Virus record (IMG/VR): IMGVR_UViG_3300026097_000017
Location: 1 to 64,000 of that record
Direction: 5' to 3' (one strand)
DNA: 64,000 nt
Origin: a virus
Shown piece by piece: positions 56,788 to 64,000 of this stretch. How positions within the stretch are numbered: the first letter of the stretch is position 1; the number at the start of each line of letters is the position of its first letter. Under the pieces are notes generated by a model that made no database searches, was not told the DNA's origin, and saw only the letters and a list, made by a program, of their open reading frames with translations. Made by a program: the position numbers and the translations under genes.

Positions 56788-57725
56788 TATTGAAACGCAC
56801 ATTCTGACATAATTTCAGTCAGACATGCTACGAGATTAACTTCTTGATCCGCAACGAATGCAGACTTGTAAGAATACTCAGCGACTATCAAGACCAAAGA
56901 TGGTACTGATTCAGGTTTCATGTAATCAGTTGCGGAGTCATATAGTTTACGATACATCATGACAGGATCATTGTCAATATTTTCCACAACCCATTTACGA
57001 ACTTCTTTGAAGTTCCTTTCTTTCATGTGTTGTATTAGACTTTTGATAGATACATCTACTAAATTTACTAGAATACCTGTGTCTATCTTTCCTGACACTG
57101 AATACCGCTGTAATTCATTCAGCACCCGACGGAAGTCAGGGAAGTGCTTCATGATTACCTGAGCAACAACCTTTTCTTCATACTCAATATGTTCTTGAGA
57201 AAGAATCCCATGAATACGCTTCATCAGCTGAGCTGCTAATTTTGGCTTTTCATTGTTAGGAATCTTGAACTCTATTACTGAGCACCTTGAATGGAGAGGA
57301 GATATAATGCGGTTAGCAAAATTACAAGTAAGTATAAACCCACAATTATTACTAAACTCCTCCATAAAGTTGCGAAGAGCAGGCTGAGTAGATTGGGGAT
57401 TGAGATAATCAGCCTCATCAAGGATGACATACTTACGACCACCATCAAAACTGACAGTGCTAGCAAAATTACGAATGTCATTCCGAAGAGTATCGATGTT
57501 TCCATTCATTGAACCATTGATAATAATATAATCACAACCGAGTTCTTCTAGCATGGCGCGAGCAACTGTAGTTTTGCCCATACCTGCTCCACCTGTGAGA
57601 AGAAGGTTAGGAACGTTTCCCTGTTTAATGAACTCTTTAAACGTTTCCTTCATCTCAGGTGAGAGAATCGTATCATCCACTGTGCGTGGGCGATACTTCT
57701 CTACCCATAAAAAATCATCTCTCAT
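56787..57725 (-). CDS. 44: Clamp loader ATPase gp44
   Basis: 312 aa AAA+ protein: Walker A LLTGGAGMGKTTVARAML, Walker B KYVILDEADYLNPQ, then ILTCNFANRIISPLHSRCSV with sensor 1 and the SRC arginine-finger motif. With gp62 it opens and loads the gp45 clamp using ATP. Confidence 0.95.
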   Translation of the reverse strand: MRDDFLWVEKYRPRTVDDTILSPEMKETFKEFIKQGNVPNLLLTGGAGMGKTTVARAMLEELGCDYIIINGSMNGNIDTLRNDIRNFASTVSFDGGRKYVILDEADYLNPQSTQPALRNFMEEFSNNCGFILTCNFANRIISPLHSRCSVIEFKIPNNEKPKLAAQLMKRIHGILSQEHIEYEEKVVAQVIMKHFPDFRRVLNELQRYSVSGKIDTGILVNLVDVSIKSLIQHMKERNFKEVRKWVVENIDNDPVMMYRKLYDSATDYMKPESVPSLVLIVAEYSYKSAFVADQEVNLVACLTEIMSECAFQ

Positions 57726-57742
57726 AATATAGACCTCAAAAA

Positions 57743-58411
57743 TTAAGAATTATACTGGGAATTAGATTCTAAAGCAATCCAGTATTCTAAATTTGCATCA
57801 ACTGATTTAAAATGCGAGATACCCTTTGAAGAGATCTGTACATTATAATCACCGTTGATCAGTTTGAGGTTTTCAGTTTTAAAGATCATGCGGAACTCAG
57901 CATCAGTTTCACCAACTGTCATGGAGAATGTGTCACTTGAGTCATTCTTAACATCAAGAGCAGTCAACTTGATAGTTTCACCATCACCCACTACAGCGAT
58001 TTCAGGCAAACTCATCACACCACAAGCACGTTGTACTTTCTGCAAAATATCATGACTCAGCTGGAACTGAATCTCTGCCTCAGGGAAGTTGGGACTCTTC
58101 TCTGGTGGCTTAGTGATGATAGATTCATCAGCATAACCATAGCGAGTCTTTTGCCCATTGTTATCTACAATCTCTAGACTAGTGTCATTCACATTCACTT
58201 CTGGCTCTTCGAACAAGTCAAGAACAGAAATGAAACGATTTAGTTCGTAGATACCAAAGTTGCGTTCAAAGTTCTCATCAACCTGCGCTTTGGCTAGAAT
58301 ATTTTTTCTAGGAGAAACTGTTGCCAGCGTATTTCCTTCTTTGAACATCATACTAGAATTAATAGTAGAAAAGTTCTTCAGGATGTTAATTGTATTTTCA
58401 CTAATTTTCAT
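57743..58411 (-). CDS. 45: Sliding clamp gp45
   Basis: About 222 aa (MKISENTINILKNFSTINSS) with the clamp fold pattern and a C-terminal FKSVDANLEYWIALES. It forms a trimeric ring that holds gp43 on DNA and, in T4, activates late transcription through gp55/gp33. It is the likely receptor for the SLEGFF-type tails seen in gp43 and the DNA-modification enzymes. Confidence 0.93.
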   Translation of the reverse strand: MKISENTINILKNFSTINSSMMFKEGNTLATVSPRKNILAKAQVDENFERNFGIYELNRFISVLDLFEEPEVNVNDTSLEIVDNNGQKTRYGYADESIITKPPEKSPNFPEAEIQFQLSHDILQKVQRACGVMSLPEIAVVGDGETIKLTALDVKNDSSDTFSMTVGETDAEFRMIFKTENLKLINGDYNVQISSKGISHFKSVDANLEYWIALESNSQYNS

Positions 58412-58418
58412 CATTACC

Positions 58419-59276
58419 TCACTTCTTCATTTTTTCAATCATATTTTGATCAGCTGTAGGAGATGCCCCAACAGCAGCCAATGCTTGTAGTGTTCCACCA
58501 AAAATGTACATACCTACATGCTTCAGTTCCATCCAAGGCAGATACCAAACTTTGGAATCTGATTCCCTCGCATATTGACAGAACATGTAATCTTCAGAAA
58601 GATAACGTTTAGTTTTGTCATCAATCAATGCTTGGAAGTACATCATGATTTCACGAGAGCCATCAAAGTTTTTCGTACGAACATGGTCAGGTTTGTATGA
58701 ATAGTCTGGCCATTTTTCAGCAAACCGATTAAACACCTTCTTCTTAATCATCATGAATCCTGTACCACCCTCAAGCACTTCGACAGGTTCATTCAGTTTA
58801 ATTTCAGTAGTTCCTGGAACTGGGTTGAAAACATAATCCCCAACAAAAGCATCTAGTGCTGAGGGATTGTCATCAGCATACCCCTTATCGACAGCTTTAG
58901 CAACCTTTTCCCATGCGATAGTTTTCTTAGGATATGGACCACAGAGAACATCATATTCATTATTCTCATCTTCATCATCCATCATTGCTGCCATGGTTAG
59001 GATATAGTTCGGATCAAATCCGATGTCACTATCAATAAACATGAGATGAGTACAGTCAGAACGAATGAACTCATCAACCAAATAGTTGCGAGCACGTGTA
59101 ATCAGTGACTCATTAAACAAGTAGAAAAACCGCACATCAATACCATACTTGGCTGCCAACGTAGCAAGTTCTGTACACGATTTAGTGTAAACCCCAGCAC
59201 ATTGTCCACCATACATTGGTGTCGCAACGAAGATTTTTTTCTTTCTCAACTCATCAACAGAAATTTCAACTTCCAT
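58419..59276 (-). CDS. GT-A-like glycosyltransferase beside gp45
   Basis: 285 aa. KIFVATPMYGGQCAGVYTKS, FNESLITRARNYLVDEFIRS, HLMFIDSDIGFDPNYILTM (DxD near residue 83) and LEGGTGFMMIKKKVFNRF. This is a known phage-type GT-A protein related to the Anp1-like group. It lies 4 nt from gp45 in the replication block. It may act on modified DNA or a surface glycan; it lacks the FF clamp tail. Confidence 0.75.
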   Translation of the reverse strand: MEVEISVDELRKKKIFVATPMYGGQCAGVYTKSCTELATLAAKYGIDVRFFYLFNESLITRARNYLVDEFIRSDCTHLMFIDSDIGFDPNYILTMAAMMDDEDENNEYDVLCGPYPKKTIAWEKVAKAVDKGYADDNPSALDAFVGDYVFNPVPGTTEIKLNEPVEVLEGGTGFMMIKKKVFNRFAEKWPDYSYKPDHVRTKNFDGSREIMMYFQALIDDKTKRYLSEDYMFCQYARESDSKVWYLPWMELKHVGMYIFGGTLQALAAVGASPTADQNMIEKMKK

Positions 59277-59277
59277 A

Positions 59278-59781
59278 CTATTTCCTTTTCAATTTTTTAG
59301 CTTGACGTACAGCTCTATCTAAATGAATTTTATTGGCTCTTTGTTTAAACACGATTCCATCTAAATGATCATACTCGTGCTGAAAGATTCTAGCAGTCAA
59401 GCCAGAGAACTTTTCTGTATGTGTCTCACCATTCGCATCTCGGAAACGCACACGGATTCCCAAAGGTCTTTTAATTTTAACCCATAATTGTTTAAAAGTC
59501 AAGCATCCTTCTTCATAATAATCAGTTTCTTCGCTGAAGTCGACTATCCTAGGATTAAACACTGGAATTATGGATTCAGGTTGGTCAGGATTACCTATGA
59601 TAAACACTCTAAGTGGAATCCCTGCTTGAATAGCAGATAGACCAATACCTTTGTTTGCACACATAGTATCAGTTAAGTTCTGAATTAACTCTTTAGGATC
59701 TGTTTGTGGATTATCAAAATCAAACATTTCAGAAACAGATTTTATTTTAGGATCTGTATCTGGTATCAAATCAAGTATCAT
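59278..59781 (-). CDS. def: Peptide deformylase
   Basis: 167 aa with all three motifs: KGIGLSAIQAG (GxGLAAxQ), EEGCLTF (EGCLS variant with Thr) and FQHEYDHLDG (QHExDHLxG). It removes the formyl group from new proteins using a metal ion. Marine phages encode compact versions; they may speed maturation of proteins made late in infection. Overlaps gp46 by 1 nt. Confidence 0.93.
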   Translation of the reverse strand: MILDLIPDTDPKIKSVSEMFDFDNPQTDPKELIQNLTDTMCANKGIGLSAIQAGIPLRVFIIGNPDQPESIIPVFNPRIVDFSEETDYYEEGCLTFKQLWVKIKRPLGIRVRFRDANGETHTEKFSGLTARIFQHEYDHLDGIVFKQRANKIHLDRAVRQAKKLKRK

Positions 59782-61499
59782 TATGCCACCATCTTACTAT
59801 AATTACCTTTCTTCTCAAATCGAATCACATCATTGAACCGATCCTGAAGAACATCACCTTTATGACTGATCACGAAGACATTAGTTTCTTCACCAAACGC
59901 ACGAAGAATCTTCATGAAATCTTCAGTACCATTCCCATCCAAACTACTGTCAAAGACTTCGTCTAGAATTAGTAGATTTGTACTCACTGAGTTTTTGAGC
60001 TTTGCGACGGATCTCCAAGTAAATAGGAGAGATAGATCAATCCGCATTTTTTCACCTTCTGAGAAGGAAGCATAACTAAACTCATTCCGATATCGACTGT
60101 TAATTGTTTCACTGAAGTTCTCATCAAGTTCAAAGTTGATATAGAAGTCCATTGAAGCCAAGTATTTATTCACCAACTTGTTAATAATAGGCACATACTG
60201 CTTAATAATTTTAGTTTTAATTCCTGAGTCTTTCAACATCATAGCAGCGAGATTCATCACTTCCCTTTCTTCTGACAAAACTGACTTGGTTCTCATCAGT
60301 CCTGTACCTTCTTCTACTAGAGCTTGCAATTTATCTTGCTCAGGTTGTACACCAGTATCATCATTCGTTGATAGAGATTGTATCTGTTTTTGAACCTGCC
60401 CGATGAAATGATTTTTCGAAGATATTTCAACATTATACTCCGAAATATTTTTTTGTAAAGTATTAATTTCATCAAGTATCTTTTGACGTTCATCTAGTTT
60501 CTCCGCAAGTTCAGTGATTTTTTTCTGTAACTCTTTATCAGCTTTATCCAACTCAGATATTTTATTTTCGTTGGTCTCGATAATTTCTTGCTTAAACTCA
60601 GATTGAATCTCTTGCTTACAACTTGGACAGTTATCATTTTCAGCATAGAACTTTTTCTCTTTCTTAGCTTGTTTGATTTTCTGCTTCAGATCAAAATCTA
60701 TTTCATTAGCTTTGCCTAGTCTGGTTTCCACTTCTCGAAAGTTGTCGGTACTTTTCCCAAGTTTCTCAATTTGTTGTTGAACCTTATTCGTTTTGCCCTC
60801 AAGAGCACTAATTTCTTTTTCAGTGTCTGATATGACTTTCTCATACTCTTTTTTCTTTTTCTCGTTATCATTCTTTAGAGTTTTGATATAGTCCTTTTGT
60901 AGCTTCACCTTCTCTTCAGTCAATGCGATTGCATTTTCATTTTGAGTTGTTCGCTCTTTTAGATCGGCAACTTTTTGCTTCAGAACTACATTCATCCTTG
61001 AAAAGATTTCAATATCAAGTAGATCTTCAATCACTTCACGACGATGCCCTGCTGGCAACTGCATGAATGGTACGAATGCTGATGAACCAAGTATTACAAT
61101 CTGAGTAAATGTTTTGAAGTTTAACTTCAGTATGTTTTTCTCAAGATATTCCTGCTGATCTCTCATAGCAGCTTGTTGATTCAATAATTCACCATTGATA
61201 TAAATCTCAAAGATGACAGGCTTCAAACCACGTATGACTTTGTAATCACGATTACCGATACGAAACTCAATTTCAGTAACCATGTCTCGATTGTTTGATG
61301 TATTCATCAACTGTGGTTTGTTAATCTTTCGGAATGGCTTACCAAACAAACTGAATGTCAAAGCATCCAGCATAGTTGATTTACCAGCACCATTTTGCCC
61401 CACAACTAAACAGCTTGGTTTATCGTCTAATTGTAGTTCCGTGAATGTATTTCCTGTTGAAAGAAAGTTCTTCCATCTAATCGTCTTGAAGTGTATCAC
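59781..61499 (-). CDS. 46: Recombination nuclease subunit gp46 (SbcC/Rad50-like)
   Basis: 572 aa. Walker A LVVGQNGAGKSTMLDALTFS at residues 32-51, long coiled coils around a CPSCKQEI zinc hook near residue 297, signature FSEGEKMRIDLSLLFT and Walker B LILDEVFDSSLD. It works with gp47 to resect DNA ends for recombination and host DNA breakdown. Confidence 0.95.
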   Translation of the reverse strand: MIHFKTIRWKNFLSTGNTFTELQLDDKPSCLVVGQNGAGKSTMLDALTFSLFGKPFRKINKPQLMNTSNNRDMVTEIEFRIGNRDYKVIRGLKPVIFEIYINGELLNQQAAMRDQQEYLEKNILKLNFKTFTQIVILGSSAFVPFMQLPAGHRREVIEDLLDIEIFSRMNVVLKQKVADLKERTTQNENAIALTEEKVKLQKDYIKTLKNDNEKKKKEYEKVISDTEKEISALEGKTNKVQQQIEKLGKSTDNFREVETRLGKANEIDFDLKQKIKQAKKEKKFYAENDNCPSCKQEIQSEFKQEIIETNENKISELDKADKELQKKITELAEKLDERQKILDEINTLQKNISEYNVEISSKNHFIGQVQKQIQSLSTNDDTGVQPEQDKLQALVEEGTGLMRTKSVLSEEREVMNLAAMMLKDSGIKTKIIKQYVPIINKLVNKYLASMDFYINFELDENFSETINSRYRNEFSYASFSEGEKMRIDLSLLFTWRSVAKLKNSVSTNLLILDEVFDSSLDGNGTEDFMKILRAFGEETNVFVISHKGDVLQDRFNDVIRFEKKGNYSKMVA

Positions 61500-62542
61500 T
61501 CGAGATCTAGTGCCTCATGGTATAAGTTTATCAATAATCCTTCTAACTTTTTCTGATTAGAAGTTTGCACACCGCTGACATATTTCTTCAAAATAGTCAT
61601 CGTATCTTCAGCTTCATTTACCAAATCATCATCATTGGTCTGATCAATATTCATATGGTCGTCCACCACTGCAACATCATAAACTCCACTACGATATAAC
61701 TTATCAAGGAAAATGTCAAACGCTGTGGGATCTTTTTTTGTTCGGACGATAACTTTCACAAAACACCCTTCATACAAATCGTATTCATGCTTTTGTGGTT
61801 TGCTGTCATCATAAATGATTTTGTAGAATAACCGATGAGGATTACGAACTTCCACCAAGTCTCCTGTATCAGTGTCAAAAATATGAAACCCACGCCAGTC
61901 ATTATAGTCTGACCATGTCATTTCATAAGGAGAGCCAAGATAAGTGAGATTGTCTCGAGACGATTTGTGATGAAAATGACCAGAAAATACTCTGTCGAAT
62001 TTACTGAATACATTAGTTTGTAGTCCATGATGATTTACCGATCCTCTATACATTTCAAACCCTTGCACTTCTAAATGACCAAATGCATACTTAGCATCAG
62101 TCTTGTTCAAAAGCTCAAAAGTTTCTTCTTCATTTTCAGGGCAGATCCAAGGAATCATCATCAATTTAGTATTGTCAATCGTGACTTCCTGTGGATCCAT
62201 TACTAGATTAAAACCATACTCAGATTTAGAATACAGTTCACGCAAAGCATTTACATGTATCGTGTTCTTGTAATATGAGTCATGATTTCCCACAATAAAA
62301 TGCGCTTCGATACCACGTTCATGGATCGGAAGCATCATATCATCTTCTAAATTTCTGGCAGTAACATAATTGATTTGTTTTCTTTTGTCAACTAGATCAC
62401 CAAGATGAATTAAATGTTTAATATTATGCTTGTCAAGATATGGGAAAAAGAACTCATGGTAGAACTTCTTCATATGATTCGCAAACACAATATTATCATT
62501 GCGCACACCAAAGTGTGTATCAGTAATTAAAGCAACTTTCAC
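61496..62542 (-). CDS. 47: Recombination nuclease subunit gp47 (SbcD/Mre11-like)
   Basis: 348 aa with Mre11-type metallophosphoesterase motifs: LITDTHFGVRNDN, IHLGDLVDKRKQINY, IVGNHDSYYKN and VFSGHFHHKSS. It is the nuclease partner of gp46 and overlaps it by 4 nt. Confidence 0.95.
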   Translation of the reverse strand: MKVALITDTHFGVRNDNIVFANHMKKFYHEFFFPYLDKHNIKHLIHLGDLVDKRKQINYVTARNLEDDMMLPIHERGIEAHFIVGNHDSYYKNTIHVNALRELYSKSEYGFNLVMDPQEVTIDNTKLMMIPWICPENEEETFELLNKTDAKYAFGHLEVQGFEMYRGSVNHHGLQTNVFSKFDRVFSGHFHHKSSRDNLTYLGSPYEMTWSDYNDWRGFHIFDTDTGDLVEVRNPHRLFYKIIYDDSKPQKHEYDLYEGCFVKVIVRTKKDPTAFDIFLDKLYRSGVYDVAVVDDHMNIDQTNDDDLVNEAEDTMTILKKYVSGVQTSNQKKLEGLLINLYHEALDLE

Positions 62543-63093
62543 TCTGCGTCATCCTCGATGAAGTTTTCTATTCCTACTTTCTTTTTCGCCTTTTTACGCT
62601 TTTCAAGATTAGACTCAAATGTTACCATAAAGTCATCCATATATTCCTGAGCATAATCATTATGAAATGGGCGATTCATTTCTGGAGTTGCTTCTTCAGC
62701 CTGAACCATCTCCATAATTGTAATATTCTTAGTGGAACTGTATTTGACGTAGAGCTGTTTCTTTTCTTTTTGAATCCTGCGTAAAAATGCATAATAGATT
62801 ATCTGCGTGAAATACGCAAAAGGATTACTACTTTTGTCAGGATTAAAATTATTGATGTATTGAACACAGTTCTCCACACCATCAGAGATCATATCTTCTC
62901 TAAATTGATAGCTTATGAAGTTTGGCTTGGTGGATAATCTTCGAGCGATCATCAAAAAACATTCACCCACATAATTGGGAATGATTGGTTTTTCCTTGCC
63001 TTCTTTTTCAGCCTGTTTTACTTTTTCTCGATACTCGATGAGTGAGTTGAGAAACTCTTTGTTGTTGATATAATGAGTTGATTTTCGTGCCAC
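62539..63093 (-). CDS. 55: Late-transcription sigma factor gp55
   Basis: 184 aa: THYINNKEFLNSLIEYREKV at the N-terminus, YQFREDMISDGVENCVQYIN and NPFAYFTQIIYYAFLRRIQK in the middle, the sigma-2-like helices of T4 gp55. It directs RNA polymerase to late promoters, coupled to the gp45 clamp. The C-terminus (GIENFIEDDAE) is short and acidic, with IENFI as a possible clamp contact. Confidence 0.9.
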   Translation of the reverse strand: MARKSTHYINNKEFLNSLIEYREKVKQAEKEGKEKPIIPNYVGECFLMIARRLSTKPNFISYQFREDMISDGVENCVQYINNFNPDKSSNPFAYFTQIIYYAFLRRIQKEKKQLYVKYSSTKNITIMEMVQAEEATPEMNRPFHNDYAQEYMDDFMVTFESNLEKRKKAKKKVGIENFIEDDAE

Positions 63094-63104
63094 TTAAAAA
63101 ACCT

Positions 63105-63133
63105 CTTGACTTTTTAGTTAATAGTCGGTATAA
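63105..63133 (+). promoter_or_regulatory. Plus-strand sigma70-type promoter P13
   Basis: TTGACT (63105-63110), a 17-nt spacer and a perfect TATAAT (63128-63133) on the plus strand. Every gene in the window is on the minus strand, so this points at an antisense or undetected transcript, starting near 63140 and reading across the 138-aa gene and uvsW. The consensus match is as good as the best forward promoters. Confidence 0.65.
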
Positions 63134-63160
63134 TTCTATATGCGGTTTTTAATAATAATA

Positions 63161-63577
63161 TTAATGCATAAAGTTATCGTTATTTCCAGAAGGTTGCCAT
63201 GCTTCTAACAACTTCTTATAAGATTCCTCATTCATTTTAGGGTGTTTCATAAGTTTGGTATTGGTTGCAAGGCTTTCCTCTTTCGAACTATTATACTCCT
63301 CATTACTCAAAATGTCAAACTCTTCAACGCATTCATTGTACAGTTCTTCTAGTTCTGAACTTATTCCACTTACTGTAATTAATTGACTATTGAATATTGG
63401 ATGAAAAGACCAAGTGCTTCGGGGCAGCCATGGGGTGAGCGAAAGAATTTTCTCACCATCTTCGAAATAAGATAAGACCTGCATGGGATCACTAACAAAC
63501 ATAAAACCACTTTCTTCAGTATCTACAATTTTAGCAACAATGTCTTCACCATTCGACAATTTCAAATATCTGATCAT
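63161..63577 (-). CDS. Conserved Sm-like phage protein, 138 aa
   Basis: 138 aa starting MIRYLKLSNGEDIVAKIVDT, then FMFVSDPMQVLSYFEDGEKI and SLTPWLPRSTWSFHPIF. The strand pattern and the SxTPWLP box resemble a small Sm-like family seen in marine T4-like phages near uvsW and gp55. Function unknown. Its ATG overlaps the uvsW stop. Confidence 0.7.
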   Translation of the reverse strand: MIRYLKLSNGEDIVAKIVDTEESGFMFVSDPMQVLSYFEDGEKILSLTPWLPRSTWSFHPIFNSQLITVSGISSELEELYNECVEEFDILSNEEYNSSKEESLATNTKLMKHPKMNEESYKKLLEAWQPSGNNDNFMH

Positions 63578-64000
63578 TGTTGTTCTCCCATCTTGATATT
63601 ATATATTCTGTACACAAACTTCTCTTGATTGTATATTTTCATTCGCTCAATAAAATGATTCAGTGTATAGTTATGGTTATCTCTATAACTCAAATCATCA
63701 ACAATGTCATATAAAGTTGCAACTTCTTTATTCTCACCCAACCGCAAAGCTCGACCAATCGATTGTAAAACTCTAACTTTAGATTTAGATGGGCTAGCAA
63801 AAATTATGTTGTGTAGATTGCGTATGTTAATCCCAGTAGAAAAAGTACCAAAGGAAGCAATAATAATGCCATCCGCTTCCTTCTCTGTGAACGATCTAAC
63901 TTCTTCGCGATCTGAAGAAGCGACTCCTCCGTGAATAAAGCTAACGGATCTTGATCCTGCTCGATTTTTGATGTCTTCATATAAGACTGCCCCATGACGA
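63574..64000 (-). CDS. uvsW: UvsW RNA/DNA helicase, C-terminal part (runs off window)
   Basis: The last 141 codons of a helicase: SVSFIHGGVASSDREEVRSF, IIIASFGTFSTGINIRNLHN (motif V) and IFASPSKSKVRVLQSIGRAL R (motif VI with QSIGRALR). This matches T4 UvsW, which unwinds R-loops and drives branch migration. Its 5' end lies beyond position 64000. The stop overlaps the next ATG. Confidence 0.9.
   Translation of the reverse strand, partial: RHGAVLYEDIKNRAGSRSVSFIHGGVASSDREEVRSFTEKEADGIIIASFGTFSTGINIRNLHNIIFASPSKSKVRVLQSIGRALRLGENKEVATLYDIVDDLSYRDNHNYTLNHFIERMKIYNQEKFVYRIYNIKMGEQQ

Noticed and set aside
1-64000. CRISPR arrays, insertion sequences and photosynthesis genes
   Set aside because: No regularly spaced repeats, transposase-like proteins, or psbA/psbD/hli-type proteins were seen on either strand.

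Overview
The window is part of the genome of a T4-like contractile-tailed bacteriophage, most like the marine T4-like phages of cyanobacteria and SAR11-type heterotrophs. The evidence is a nearly complete T4 replication core: DNA polymerase gp43, RegA, clamp loader gp62/gp44, sliding clamp gp45, recombination nuclease gp46/gp47, late sigma factor gp55, UvsX, helicase gp41, primase gp61 and the 3' end of UvsW. Cyanophage-type features are also present (MazG-like enzymes, ThyX, peptide deformylase, Hsp20, a PD-(D/E)XK exonuclease, WYL_2-like and DUF6433-like proteins). No photosynthesis gene is present, so a heterotrophic Gram-negative host is more likely than a cyanobacterium. A spanin pair, an LpxH-like enzyme and a SlyB-like outer-membrane protein support the Gram-negative assignment. 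The composition is AT-rich. Every protein gene and both tRNAs lie on the minus strand, and many neighbours overlap by ATGA or TAATG.

Layout in window coordinates (transcription runs from high to low). 0-19.6 kb holds small early and accessory genes driven by repeated sigma70-type promoters, together with ThyX, a HAD phosphatase, an LpxH-like hydrolase, glycosyltransferases, tRNA-Asn, tRNA-Arg and an unexplained structured RNA locus at about 17.29-17.54 kb. 19.6-26.5 kb is a glycan and nucleotide-sugar island: several glycosyltransferases, a nucleotidyltransferase-HAD fusion, a kinase-nucleotidyltransferase fusion, a methyltransferase and an APH-like kinase. 26.5-31.3 kb holds a RuvC-like resolvase, a glutaredoxin-NrdB fusion, NrdA and primase. 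31.3-32.9 kb is a likely lysis cassette with an EF-hand membrane protein and overlapping i-/o-spanins. 32.9-44.5 kb is a structural and morphogenesis block that includes a 1152-residue multidomain protein and a protein with nucleic-acid-ligase-type motifs. 44.5-64 kb is the replication, recombination and late-transcription block.

The most interesting system lies between gp43 and UvsX. A TET/JBP-family 2-oxoglutarate dioxygenase (49012-50442) is followed, with overlapping ends, by a TET/JBP-associated type glycosyltransferase (48224-49012). Both end in almost the same tail (SLEGFF / TLEGFF) as the phage DNA polymerase (TLESFF), which resembles a sliding-clamp-binding peptide. I infer a replication-coupled DNA hypermodification pathway: the oxidase hydroxylates a pyrimidine methyl group and the transferase adds a sugar, both recruited to gp45 behind the fork. 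The pair has its own early promoter.

Twelve early promoters share a TTGACT/TTGCTT box, usually a 17-nt spacer, and a TATAAT-like box. One of them, at 63105-63133, points the opposite way to all genes. Weak T4-late-like TAAATA elements precede some structural and lysis genes.
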